A stretch of DNA of 64,000 nucleotides from Gautieria morchelliformis. Taxonomy: Eukaryota; Basidiomycota; Agaricomycetes; Gomphales; Gomphaceae. A program made the position numbers and the translations under genes. The first letter of the stretch is position 1. Every line of letters begins with the position of its first letter. Shown here one piece after another: positions 19,785 through 32,296 of this stretch. The notes beneath the pieces are model-generated. The model was not told the DNA's origin and did not search any database. It was given only the letters and a program-made list of their open reading frames with translations. Location of the stretch: positions 27,547 through 91,546 of the forward strand of contig WHVA01000463.1 in the NCBI GenBank assembly GCA_015179125.1. The letters are read 5' to 3'.

Positions 19785-22700
19785 CTACCACGCCAGCCAG
19801 GCGACGCCTCTAGGGTTCCGACGCACAAAGTATTTGCGCGTCTCGTCCAAGCTGCCAATTATCAGTTCAGCATGCTCCTAACACGTAAGGGGTGACTCAC
19901 AAAAGTAACGCAGCCCCAAACGCCACAGGAATGAAATAATGTTCGGCCGGAATACCGCGTGTGAGGAATGCGTTTTGGCTGCAACGGCATGAGACCGTAA
20001 ACTAATACAAGGCATACATACTCACAAAAATGGAATGTAGCTGAAGAATATGGCAACCACGAGGGCGCATATCATCGCCGGCACTAAATACCAATTCTTT
20101 GCAGGTGTGTGTTGGAAGATGCTGAACTTGCGGCACCGTGTGGACAGCAAGTTGCTATACATTAACAGACATATCAGACCTTCCACGACCAAGAGTCTCG
20201 AAACATTGAACCGTACCCCCACTGCATGATGACCAAGGTAAAGAAATAGACACTCTGGGCGCGGTAAAGGTCCTCTGTAGTCAACGTTGGCCAGTTTCCA
20301 AACTGGAATACTAGTTCTGAAAATGGTACACCTTGCCGCTGTAAATACCAGAAAGACCTAGAGATGGTCAACTGCACTGAGAATAAAGGGCGATGGCTAT
20401 TTATACACTCACATTGACATAGCACACAAGCTCTCAAGCACCCCGAGAAAGCCATAGGCATGGAGAAGAAGTCTCCAGTCCACAAGGTGATCGGTCTTTA
20501 CATTGCGTGGTCTGCGGCGCAATAATCCGGACTCCGGCTGCTCCATACACAAGCTCAGCGCTGGTGCAATGTCAGTGGCCACGCAAATGAGGATCATCTG
20601 TGAATGTTAACTAGTCAACAAAAGGTATCGAGTAAACGTCGTGTATTTTACTTGAAGGTTGCTTAGCATCTGGAGACGTGTCATTATATTGGATCATAAA
20701 CAAGGCAATGATGCACAAACCTGGGGCACCCCAAGGAAAATGTTGACTAGAATGGGCATCAACTCGGAGAAACTGAGCGAAACTGAGCATGCAAAGGATT
20801 GAACCATAATCCTTTCTCACCTTCCGGCTGGGAGAAGATACAGGCAGGTCTTCTTCAGATTGTCATAGACAAGCCGGCCTTGGAAGTTCATATATCACGA
20901 GTCCGCTGACTCTACTGAACGATACTGCTTACCATATTCAAGTGCCACGACAATAGAGCCAAAACTGTCAAGAAGCACCATATCCGCAGCTTCTCTATTG
21001 AGGCCGAGAATAAATCAGACCAGGGAGACCATAAGACAATGCACGGATGACGAACCTGGCAACGTCAGAACCAGAGCCCATCGCAATGCCGCAGTCGGCG
21101 ACTCGCAGCGACGCGCTGTCGTTCACCCCATCACCCGTCATAGCGACGATGCAATCACGCGTTTGGAAGGCGCGGACGATGAATAGTTTCTGCTCCGGAG
21201 TTGTACGAGCAAAAACAATCTCGTCGTATGTGCATAGCTGATCAAGTTGTGATCCAGTAAATTTAGTCATATCGCTTCCGGTGACGACGATCCCTTTCAT
21301 CGGGCGTGGGTCATCGTCGTCCTCTGCAACTGGAACGTAAGGGGGTATACTTTCCACGGGTAGCTTTGGATCAAGGTCTGAGAAATGATGGATCTTGGAT
21401 ACATCGGAGACGATGCCGGCTTGCGCAGAGATCGCGACGGCGGTCGCAGGATGGTCACCTGTAATGCATCAGTATTATTCACTCCGATACTCGATGGCCT
21501 GCCCACCAGTAACGACGAAGAAGCGAATACCGGCGCCACGGCATACTCTGTCGAGGCTCTTAGAGAGTGATATCAGCACGTTATGACAGCGACTCACCGC
21601 ACGGTGTCCACGATATCCTCCCTAAGGGGGTCGACCAAGCCCACGAGACCAACGATCACCAAATCTTCGGTCAGATCATTCACCAACTCCGCAAAAGTCT
21701 GACTACCCATCTTGGCATGTTTAGAAATTTCTTCTTCTCTGATCACCTTCCGCGCGAGGACAAGCACTCTCCGACCTTGAGCGGCCCATGAGTCCTGCAG
21801 CGAGACAATGCGCTCGAGGATGTCCGGACTTAATCGAAAGGGCTCACCACCCCCGGGAGCGAGAACATACGAACAACGAGGAAACAGAACCTCAGGCGCG
21901 CCTTTGACGGTTAATAGGTAATCATTGGGAGAGAAATCATCCCAAGATGCGATAGGCGCAGGTCGGGGATCAGCAGCGACGTACGCCGATGAAAGTTTGG
22001 ACAGTTTGAGCATGTACTTGGTCTGTAGAAATAATTTGAATGTCAGACCTTCTGCCAAATCTTGGACAGTCGAAATGTTACTTTAGAGTTAAAGTTGACT
22101 TTATGAACTTCCTGCCACGCGGTCAGAGACGCCTCAACAGGCGCAATCGATTCCGCAAAGCGTAATATTGCAGAATCTATATTGAGAAGAGTCCAGCGTT
22201 TCAGACTTGGGTGTCACGACAGCTCCTCAACCCGCTACTCACCAGTTGCATCTCCGATAATTTCCCTGACCTCAAGCGGCTTCTCATTTTGCTCCGCTGC
22301 GAATGCGGCCGCGTTACAAATACCAGCAACAGCACCTAACTGGGCCAGGTTTTCCCTTGCAGTCTCAGACTCAGAAAGCTTTGTTGATAAATCAGACTGG
22401 TCGCTAGGGGCTTCCGCGGCCTTGCCACCAGACATAAGGCGATCTCGCAACTCGGTAAGGTCGAGCTCAAGGTCGTAGACCGCCACATTTTCAACATGCA
22501 TACAGTTTTGTGTGAGGGTACCTAGAAATAGTGAGAGTCTGCGATGAAGTATTGGATAGTGTTAGTTACCTGTTTTATCCTACAGTCAATGGGTCAGGAT
22601 CAGTCAGCGTCGCACACGAGGTATGGCAAAGTGCCGCACCGAGCATAAAACATTCACTGCTCCCAACGTTTCCACAATAGATAGGGATTTGCATAATACC

Positions 22701-24643
22701 TGGAGTGCGAGTAAGGTCCAGGAGCACATTAAACTGCCACAGCTGACATACCTTGTGCTTGCTGAGTGTACCTGCGACCTTCGCCATACTGATTGTCAAC
22801 GCAATAGGTCTGCATATCACGCCGCATGCAACGGAAGCAAGCAACATGAATTGGAGACCCAGGATAAACGGTGAGGTCGGTTAGCGAGCAAGGCCAGCAG
22901 CCCTAAAAAGGAAGTTTGACGTACAATCCCGTAGGAAGGAACCCCACTGGAGTAAAATGATATGTTATATGCTCAAACCACGACAATGAGCAGCTACTCA
23001 CCCACGACAGAGACCACATCAGTGAGAAGGTTAGGCACGTTAATAAAATTAGGGAAAGCTCTTCGTAACCTGTGGAAGCCGTCAAAACTTTCAGCACGAT
23101 GAGACCTATGGCACACGAATATCCGGTCACACCATGCTGCCCACAAAATAACGATCAAGATAGCCACAAGGGCCGCTATGCTTGCAATAAATAACACCAA
23201 ACGAAAAATTTCCCGTTGAAGCGTTGTAAGATGTCCCGATGTCTGTGAAGAGAGCGTGGCAATTCGGCCACTGAAGAATGACTGATATCAGTCCCGCAAT
23301 ATGTGGCGGCTGCCGTTGCCGGAGGGGAGGGGGGGACACATTTGGATGCAAACGTACAAGACAGTCAGATCACCAGTCTGAACAACAACCCCTTTACCAG
23401 AACCGCTGGTACAGTGCGTGCCCTGTAATGCGATGTTCTTGGTCTATGGCACGGTGAACATCACAGCGAGGGTAGCAACCACGGTAATACCTCGAGGAAA
23501 TTATCATCTGTCTTATCAACTGTCGCAGGGACTGGTTCGCTCTGCAGACATGAGGGTAAAATAATAAGTGTTTGCCAAATAAAAACAAATGACTCAGACT
23601 GACCTCTCCGGTGAGGATACTCCTGTCAAACATACAATCCCCGGTGCATTCAATCATCCTGAGATCCGCTGGAATTTTCATACCCATGGCGACCACGACC
23701 TTCAAAGAAGAGAAAATGCCTTAGTATGTGGCTGGCCAGGCCAAAACTGATTGCATACTACATCTCCAGGTACAAGCTGTTCCGAGACTATGTTGACCTG
23801 TGAGACATAAAAAGATGTAAATCAGCGTGGGTTACCGCGTGGGTGCCACGGCATTGACCTGCGCCGAGTTCCGGATAACCGTGACGTTGCTAGGTAAAAG
23901 GTTTTGGATACTACTCATAATGCGCGAGATAGAAAAGTCCTGCCAGGCGTTGAAGATAGTTTGCAGGAGTAGGACGATAAGCAGAACGACTGCGAGCGCC
24001 AGATTAGAAGCCAAGGGTGGGCTTCCAAGGGGTTTCCTTTTGCGGGGATGAGCGTAGTGGATGATGGAAGAGAATGGGCATACCAGGCAATGAAGCAAAG
24101 GAGGCTGGCACCAAGGAGGAGAGTACCAAATCCGCCAAAAAGCCACTCGAGGACTTTCTTGAGCATGTTACGGGGAGGGGGCGAAATATTATTCGAACCA
24201 TACGTAGAAAGGCGACGAGCGGCCTGAGGAGCATCCAGCCCAGCAGATGGGGAGACAGAGAGGTGCTGGAAGAGCGTAGAGGTAGAGATCGTGTGCCAAT
24301 CCAGAGCAGCAATGTCTAAGCGAATTTGTCAGGGATATACGACCCGAGAATAAACCCCGCAGGAACCTTTCATGGCCTCCTTGGACTTCTTTTCGCTGAT
24401 CTCGGACCCCGGACGAGTGGATACGCCTCGCGCATCCTCTCGAGTGTCGACAATAATGCTAATCGCCTTAGTAAACTCGACAGGAATACGTGCGGCAGCG
24501 GGGGAAAGGTTGTCACGGATAGAGCGAATAGACATGGTACGCTCCACAGCAACTCCAATCCGAGCAGGCGTATGTGCTGGCTCAAAGGTTGTGGCCTCTG
24601 AGTTAGAGTACGTTTTCTCAAGGTCGGGTGTCAGAAGAACCAT
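19785..24643 (-). CDS. P-type cation ATPase, P2C (Na+/K+-ATPase alpha-like)
   Basis: I resolve 27 exons, all in phase, for 1,113 residues: 24643-24367, 24315-24084, 24036-23859, 23797-23759, 23699-23604, 23541-23491, 23437-23358, 23270-23133, 23069-23002, 22946-22925, 22809-22752, 22699-22640, 22579-22570, 22521-22243, 22176-22082, 22022-21598, 21547-21507, 21458-21056, 20994-20933, 20878-20821, 20772-20721, 20669-20652, 20597-20413, 20357-20217, 20154-20026, 19978-19901, 19851-19785. Motifs in order: LTGESEPV (actuator), DKTGTLTQN with phosphorylated Asp434, VKGAPE (nucleotide site), VVTGDHPATA, TGDGVNDSASL, then the C-terminal membrane helices including PILVNIFLGVPQ. GRIATL after the actuator is typical of the Na+/K+-ATPase group. 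M4 reads PTGL instead of PEGL. It should pump cations across a membrane; the ion is unknown. The intron after exon 10 (115 nt) is the least certain. Confidence 0.9.
22570..22579 (-). other. Ten-nucleotide microexon carrying the catalytic Asp of the ATPase
   Basis: GATAAAACAG is bounded by a TGTAG acceptor and a GTAACT donor on the minus strand. It encodes Asp434-Lys-Thr and the first base of Gly. The upstream exon ends ...NVLCS and the downstream exon begins with the rest of Gly then TLTQN, so the canonical CSDKTGTLTQN is produced only if this exon is included. Confidence 0.85.
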
Positions 24644-27600
24644 CGGAGGTGAGAGACGGCCGTATGATCCGGGACGCAAAACAGCCCAAGCTTAAGCATT
24701 TAAGTATAGGAGAGAAAAATACACGTCACACGGTTATGCCTAGTGCAATCGATGAACGCGACAAGTGACCTACATACTGTAGCGACTTGGCAAACTTATC
24801 TTAGATAGCATTCGGTGGGGCGGTGGGCTCGGGCAGCCCCGCAAGCCTCAGTTGGGGAATACTGGAACTCGGAAGGGATAGCGTCGTGGTCCGTGTGGAC
24901 AATGGCGGCATAGTTATTGCTGTATTCGTGAGCGCTTATTTCGATTTACTTACGGTAAGTAAGTCGGTAACTATCAAAATTAAACACCGGCCTTTCAAAT
25001 CAGCTCGATCTCCTGATGTTCGTGGGCAGAAGCTCACGAGGAGACAGGCATCTTCAAGCTTCAAGAGTCACTACGCCACCAGTACCGCTTCTGCAATAGA
25101 TGTATCCGGATGGATTTTCTGTGTGCCTCGACCGCGCTCAAGCTCAAGCTCAGGATGCCCAGGTCTATTCTTAACTCGCAAAACGACAAATAGCAGTATG
25201 ACGTGATACCAATGGAGGGATATACAGCTCATACAAAGGGTTTCCTTTTCGAGCGACACGCAAAATCAGCAATTTTAGCGTCCAGAGGCCCGGAACCTCA
25301 CTCTAACCTGCCAACCCCCAACCCCAACCGCCACAACCAAGCTGACATTCTACAGCTTTTAGCACCATCGATCCATAGGACCCTTGGTTTACCGGCTATT
25401 AACTGGCAGAACAGCTGGATGGTATTTGTACGCCTAGTCGATGCAGCTCGCTCGCCGTGCCAGGCCGGTATGCCTCGAAATACTGTAGTAGCTTTTACCT
25501 AGCTACAGTTCCCCTGCCCATGGATGTCGCGCGGATATACCCAGCGTAAGTCCAGCTCGGCAGGGTGTGGTGGTGAATTTGACAGCACCGTACAGGGTAG
25601 GTGGGCGTGCACGAACCACCTGCAGCTCGTGACAGTGCCAATCATGAAATCCCAACTGATCCAGGCAAACTGAAATCCATCCTCGGCCTTCTCGCCTACC
25701 GTAGTTCGTGACTTTGCTTCAAGTCAATTATGAGTCCGTGCGGTTGAAGACTTCGGACATATGAATTGGTCATATACTGGTTGTAAGACACCATCATTTT
25801 CAACAGCCCGTGCACCATGATGGTTTTTCTGCTGGTTTGAGTCTCCTCACCTCACCTTGTTTTCGGGGTGAAGTTGGGGCCTATAGGGACTCAAAGTGAC
25901 CTAGTGACCGACCGCGTGCTGCCGAACTATATTCATTTATTCAACCATTTTATCTCTAATCCATTCACAGCTATAAAGTGTTTGGAATTGGATCGACATC
26001 TTCCACCCGCATCAATATGCCACACGTCTGATTATACCGATATTCAGCGATGTGTTACAGTTTGTCCACAGTATATATATATGGGCAAACTCTTGAATGG
26101 TGTCATTTTATATTCCATTCGGTGGCCGACATGCCTTTTGTGTCCAGCTGCCATACAGCTGTCCCTGGAGTTTTCCTCTTCTGTCGCGTCCACATCCAGT
26201 TTCGGTAATGGAGTAGACCAATAGTGACGAGAATCTACCAGGTACTTGTCCTTTTGTATTACCTTTTCGGTCGTGCCACTTTTCTAATCATGTCTCTCAC
26301 AATTCCAGTCCTGTCACGCAGCTGATGGATTACCATCATGCGCCATGACAGATCCGCTGTGTCGAACTCTATAAAATAGGGCTCAATCTGAGCTTTAGAG
26401 CAAGGAGGGTTCTTGATAAATGTTAGATCCTAGATAGTTGGCCTGGATGGTGAGTCGGTAAGCCATTTCTCGAAAATTTTATGCCACTTCCAGCTTGCTC
26501 TATATGAAGGGCTGTCCATAGAGACGGTACACCGGCTAGGGGCGAGACATTTCACGAATATGGGCAGTGATATTGCGCTAAAGGTGAGGCCGATTCAAAG
26601 CCGGGCCCGTCCCAGACACCGCAGTGGTAGAGGAGGCACAAGTCCGAGAGGCAACGCTGCCCTATCCTGACTTGACCGCCAAAGCGTCATGTCCACTGCA
26701 CATCACGTAAGTGAGATTCCTCTTGTATCAACCTCATCTTTTCATTACATGTGTTTAACTCATAGCTATGCCGGCCCGTGAAGAGATCCGCCGCACTGTT
26801 CTCTCAGCTCCGAGCTGCATGTATTGATGTAGGTAATATGGCGGGATATATACGCTTTTCCAAAGTGTCTGTGTTTACCTTGATTGACCACACTTCTTGA
26901 CAGCGAAAGCGCTGTTTAACCTCAGGAATTATGCACAGAGGCTGCTTGAGAACAACAGCGTACGAAGCTAATACAAGGCGATAGTGCGTTGCATTCTGAT
27001 TCTGTCCCACTGAGCACCAGGTTGAAATGTCTCACATGAAGGCCCAGAGGGTCGGGATGCCCTACGCTGAAAAGGTACCCGGGTGGACGTCACTCAGGAA
27101 ATCTACCACATCCGCTCAGATCCCTTATCCTTACCGACATCTCCATCAACGCATGAAGAATAACAGAAGCAAAGCAATGTTTCTATAATGAGTGGCTGCT
27201 ATTGCGAACTCAGATCCCCCGCCCAAACCTGGATCGCGCGAACGACCCACTCTTTGAGTGTACCGACTTCTACACAACTCTTCTCGTGCTCGGTTTGAGG
27301 AGCTCCGCGGCGACCTTTTCCGGTCCTACTCTTTTTTTTGTCCCCATGATTCTAAAGTAACAAGTCCAAGGTAGCCTTTCTGTTTGTCATTGGCTCGACC
27401 TGTATTCCCTGTATTGTCAAGTCTGCGTCCGACTTATGGTGAAAGGAGCCTAACTGTAGCAAAAAAGCATGTCTGGTTGAACATGTTAGTGTCATCTGTG
27501 CCACTGCGTGAAAGTTGAGCTCCACGTTGGGAAACCAATGCCAAGCACAATAGGCAGATAATGGACAAGTGGTTATCAAGTGGTTATACCATTTGCTGAC

Positions 27601-28185
27601 CTGCCTGGACTTGAGCTAGCTTAGCCCAAGCCTGAGCTTGTGTCTGAGCTTGAGTGGATGGTCATTTCCTTATTTGTATAGCTTCTCTGAGACCTCACAC
27701 CTTGTAGTCATCTCTTGTGCCTCCTCCATGTCCCCTGCATATGCTTTCCCCTGTTCCATATGCTTCCCTTGTATGTAATGCCACCTGTATGCTTCTGTTT
27801 TTTTTTTTGTTTTTCCTCATCATATTTGACCTCAGGTATGGTGGTCGCTACCAATGCCAATGTGGGTGGGTATGCTTCTGTATTCCTCAGTCTGAATATC
27901 AATAAAGCTTAACCCTTTATTTATTAGCTAGCTTCTAAATTGCTTCTCTTATTTTCTAACCTTGCCTCTTGATCCTCACCCTGCGAAATTGGGACAAGAT
28001 GTAGGATAGGCACAGCCCATTAGCTGAAGCCAAGTCCCTCCTACCTCGCCCTTTTGGACCTGACCTCAGACTCATGGTTTGCACCTTGACATCATGATGG
28101 GAAGCATCTTGTGACAATTTTCTGAGGAGCTACTGATACTCTCAACTCTACTGCCTTGCACTGGACAGGTGTGGGATGTCAGTGA
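24644..28185. other. No supported gene
   Basis: The first few hundred bases are the likely promoter of the cation ATPase. Beyond that, frames such as 24823-25206 (plus), 25071-25259 (minus) and 25868-26224 (plus) are open by chance or are too isolated to call. No transposon domain, TIR or LTR is recognised. A polypyrimidine tract with low-complexity CTTCC/TTTTT lies at 27710-27830. Confidence 0.4.
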
Positions 28186-28223
28186 TGTAAAGAGTGTGCA
28201 AACTGGTACAGAGTTCTCAGTAT
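28186..28223 (-). mobile_element. End of a Copia LTR, split by the hAT insertion
   Basis: TGTAAAGAGTGTGCAAAC here reads, on the minus strand, as the end of an LTR (…TTTACA) that continues across the hAT element at 33350-33561. The last eight bases are one copy of the hAT target duplication. Confidence 0.55.
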
Positions 28224-29640
28224 TAGTGGTCTGCGGGCTCAGGCTGGGCTCAAAAGCCTGGGCTTGGGCTCGGCGTGGAGGGGCTTGGGCTTGTCAAATT
28301 CTGAGCCCGGCCCTTGAAGAAGGGCCGGGCCGGGTTTGGGCCTGTGGGTGGGCAGTCGTCGAAGGGGATGCCGCACATGCATTATGATGTTTGTTACTTG
28401 TACTTAGTGTTAAATTCAACTACTAGACAACCTCCTCATCCAGGAGGTTGTCTAGTTCAAGCTCACAGTCACTATCTAAGTCTAAGTCAATAGTACACTC
28501 ACTGGATCCACCTGCGGTTTTCCCATCACCAATGAGATCAATCTCACACGAGGACATGGGTGCCGGCTCACGGGTGAGCAAGTCGTTTTGTAGGGCACAT
28601 TTTATTACCTGTAAGGCCTCCACCACATCTCCTTTCAAGCGGTTACGGCGTTTGGTGATCATGATACCCGAGCTAGAGCACGCAGGTTCGCTTGAAACTG
28701 AGGAGGCCATGATGGGAAGGTAATCATCTGCCAGCGATGCCCAAATAGGGAAAAGTCATTTGTGGCACTAGGTATGGATCAGCGATCTCATCTAGTCCCG
28801 AAAATATAAGGGCTTACCCCCCACCACTCAATTAGCCCCATCCCATCGGGTATTGGCTCCACTGGTCCCATGTAGCCTCGGTATGCCTGGAGCCAAGGGC
28901 TTTCGCTCTCTGAGATGTCACTCGAGAAGCTGGATGCAGGAACCAAGGGAGCTGGCGCGTCGTCTTCTTCATCGCCACTCAGTGCGCCCAGTAGAGCCTG
29001 GAGCCGATGTTTCCTTGGGTTAGGAGCTGCATTGGGCTGAGTCAGCGTGGCCCTCAATGCATCTCAACATTCCTTGAACTGCAGGACTGGTCAGTGGAAA
29101 GAATAGACAACATACATACCTAACTCACAATAGTTTTGACCATATGTATCACCCTGTCCATGAGGTCATTTTCCCAATGTTTTTCAAAGCGAGTGAGTTT
29201 GTGTTCGGGGTGAAGCACTGCCACGCAATGTGTTAGCATTCATGGACAATTTGTACATACTTATGCAACCCACCCATAGCCATAATATATGCTGGTGAGT
29301 CTTCCGTCCTGCCATAGTATTCAGTGAGTTTATTGATACCTGCAGTCAATGGTTCCCGGAATTTGCCGTATCCAGACCTTTAAATGAGTTGGCTCGACCA
29401 CGCTGCAAGGAGACTCTCTAACCCTGGGCTTGCAAGGTACAGGGTAGGATACCTTTCAGCTGAGAACTCATGCTGCGCACAGTTGGCAAACTGGTACAGG
29501 GGAGATGTTTAGAATTGACTTATTTGCATAGCCAGGAAATACATACCCGTAGGAGCTGTATAAAGGCCTTCACAGAGTCCCATTCACCTGGGGTAAGGGA
29601 CAGCTTCATGAGCTTCAGTGACTTCATGTGATCCTTCTCA

Positions 29641-30040
29641 CACTGCAGGCATATAAAAGTTTTCTTGTCTGAAAAACTGTTTAAAAAACTGTAAAGATTT
29701 TCCAAATATTTTTAGTGTTTTTTATGTAAAAAAACTTTAAAAAGATTTTGTGTTTTTGTTAGAATTTGTTGAGCAAGAAAATTGTAAAAAAGTTTAAAGT
29801 TTTTTGTAGGGTTTTTTATGTCTTTTTATAAGTTTCTTTGTGAAAACATAAAGAAACCCATAAAAAACCCTGAAAAAAACTTTGAATTTTTTTACAATTT
29901 TCTTGCTCGACAAATTCTAATAAAAACACAAAATTTTATTATAGTTTTTTTTACATAAAAAAACACTAAAAATATTTGGAAAATCTTTACAGTTTTTTTG
30001 ACAGTTTTTCAGACCAGAAAACCTTTCTATGCCTGCAGTG
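29641..30040. mobile_element. AT-rich hairpin MITE in the hAT transposase
   Basis: The whole 400 bp is one imperfect palindrome. Its ends are CACTGCAGGCATA and the complement TATGCCTGCAGTG, and internal stretches such as GTAAAGATTTTCCAAATATT pair with their counterparts. A 3-bp TCA flanks both ends, which may be the target duplication. A second copy lies at 35624-36647. Confidence 0.8.
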
Positions 30041-31297
30041 TCAAGATGTGCTATTTCGAGCATGAACCGGTTGACATGCTGCAGGGTCACCTTTATACAC
30101 ATATACATCTATGTTTGTTGTGAGTACGCACCTCTTTGTTGTGATAAGCTCTGTCGAGCATGAGATATGTTGATGACCAGCGAATGACCATATCCAGTAA
30201 CAAGGTGGTCGGCTGCTCAACGTTGTTTTTGACCTGGAGCATGCGGTATACCTCTTTGCATTTGGCCAAAGGCCGTTCCTGGTTACAGGAATGGTTGTTA
30301 GAATATATGCATGGACAGTCTAATAATGGTGTACATACCTTGACACAAATAGCGTGTATAAGTCCCACTGCATCTTGTTTCGATGCATCAGTGTCCAGGA
30401 TATGATCGTCGGGCTTATCTGTGTTGTAATGCGGGGAGTGTGAGTGCGTGGAGAGCAGGGCTTGGGTTGCCAGATTGATGCAATATGCCAGACATCTAAA
30501 ACCAATAGTTTAGAGTGCAGAACACATTGAAAAAGAAAATTACTTACCGGATGCGTCGTTCTACTGGGCAGAACGATTGTCCTGTGCGTTCTTCAATGTG
30601 TTGAGCCAGCTCCTCCATCATGGTGTTGTTATTAGAGGTGTTATCACATGTCACCCACCCGATCTATACATAGGCTGTCAGTTATGGAGAGTATAAAGGC
30701 ACTGAACATACTTTATGGACGGCACCGACACGGTCAAACACTTTGAACAGTATTTGACCGAGCCACTTACCAGAATGCCCACCGTTGACACGAACAAAAC
30801 CGAGGAGGGCATTCTGGAGGGCCATGATGCCCCCAGAACTCTTTTCAACCCAGTGACAGGTGACGGCAAAATACCCATCGACATTCGAGGCTTGCCATGC
30901 ATTGCATGTGCATGAGATCAAACCTTGGATATTGGTGCCCTGGACTGCAACTTGTAGTTATTTTGGTTATGGAATAACTGTCTATACTCACTGAAAACTG
31001 TTTCTTGAGATCACGCAAATGCCCTTGGAATAACTCTAAGATTTTGTTGTGGGACACCTTGGGCCCAGGCACCTTGAGTTTATCTTTGGCACATGATGCC
31101 ATTTCGAGCATCGCTTCGAATCGTGGGTTATCAAAGACCATTAGAGGCTATGCAGATAAGATAAGCAATTTCAATACAAGTGATAAGATAAGGAGCTCCC
31201 CTGATCGGTCGCGATCATCCATTCTATTGCAAGCTGGACAAACGACTCATCCGTATATGGAGCTACAGCCGCTTCCATCGCTTTGGAGGGAGCCGGT

Positions 31298-32296
31298 TGT
31301 CACGACCGGTTTATTTCTCCTACCGCGCTACCTCTATGTTCCCCCTCGTCACTCCCTAGCATCTTTGCCAGAGTTCGCCGCACCTACCGACCACTTCCCC
31401 TCTACGTCCACTCTACCCGCTGTTCGCCCCATTCTCCGAACTGCTATTCGCTGCTCGCGCATTTTGTCAGCAGGCACGCCATCAAATATGATCGATACCA
31501 TTCACCCGGCATGATGGTTCATCATTAACCCCATCATCTTCTTAATCCAACCCCATTGGGTGTTCGTATGGCCAAGGTGTGATTGCAGGATGTCTCTTCC
31601 ATAGGCCGTGCGGGATCAACCCAGTAAACGAAGAGCCCGTGCAGGGTAGCGTGTATGCGGGTCCCAAGACATGGTTTTGTCCATAAGTGCCTTCGCTCCC
31701 TTTATTCTCCGTCGTTTCATGTTCGCATTCTCCCACTCTATTGTATGTTTATTCCATCTACCTAGTATCATGACCACGCACCCCTATCCAACCCTGACTC
31801 ACAACGGTCTCTTTCCTATTCGCTGATACCTTACGAGCATTCGATATAAGTAGTTTACATTCTCATGTATATTCCCCAGTTCAATTATCATACGTCGTTC
31901 ATCTTGTGCAGCTTTGACCTCGCCGTGGTCATCATCTTAAGCCTTCTCTTGGAGATTCCCATCTTCGACTAGCAAAGGACTTAGGCATCACTGGTGAGTT
32001 CTCATACTTCATCTTCGTTACCTTAGCCTTCGAACCATTTTCTGGGCTGTTGGCGAAGGGATTGTCGAGACTTAGACAGCCCTTCCGTGAGACCTTGCAC
32101 GTTACATCGTCAAGAGTCATGGGCTATTTCGCTACGACTGTAGATAGGGTGAGCCCCGTTTAGGCAAACCCTCTTACCTTGTGAACATTCATTGGTTCAC
32201 CTATTCGCCGAACGGCATACTTATTGGCACAAGTTATTCGGGCATTCACTGTGTTCACTAATACACGATATTAACGCCTGAAAACCAATCTTGACA
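31298..32296 (+). mobile_element. Solo LTR of family R, 999 bp, target duplication CCGGT
   Basis: It begins TGTCACGACC and ends CCAATCTTGACA. CCGGT at 31293-31297 is repeated at 32297-32301, a perfect 5-bp duplication. Related sequence occurs at 34027-35057, 44112-44638 (inverted, partial) and 58108-58960 (partial). It has inserted into the hAT transposase gene. No internal retroelement sequence adjoins it, so it is a solo LTR. Confidence 0.92.

Noticed and set aside
24823-25259. Two overlapping frames on opposite strands
   Set aside because: No domain, no intron logic and no neighbour relation; open by chance.
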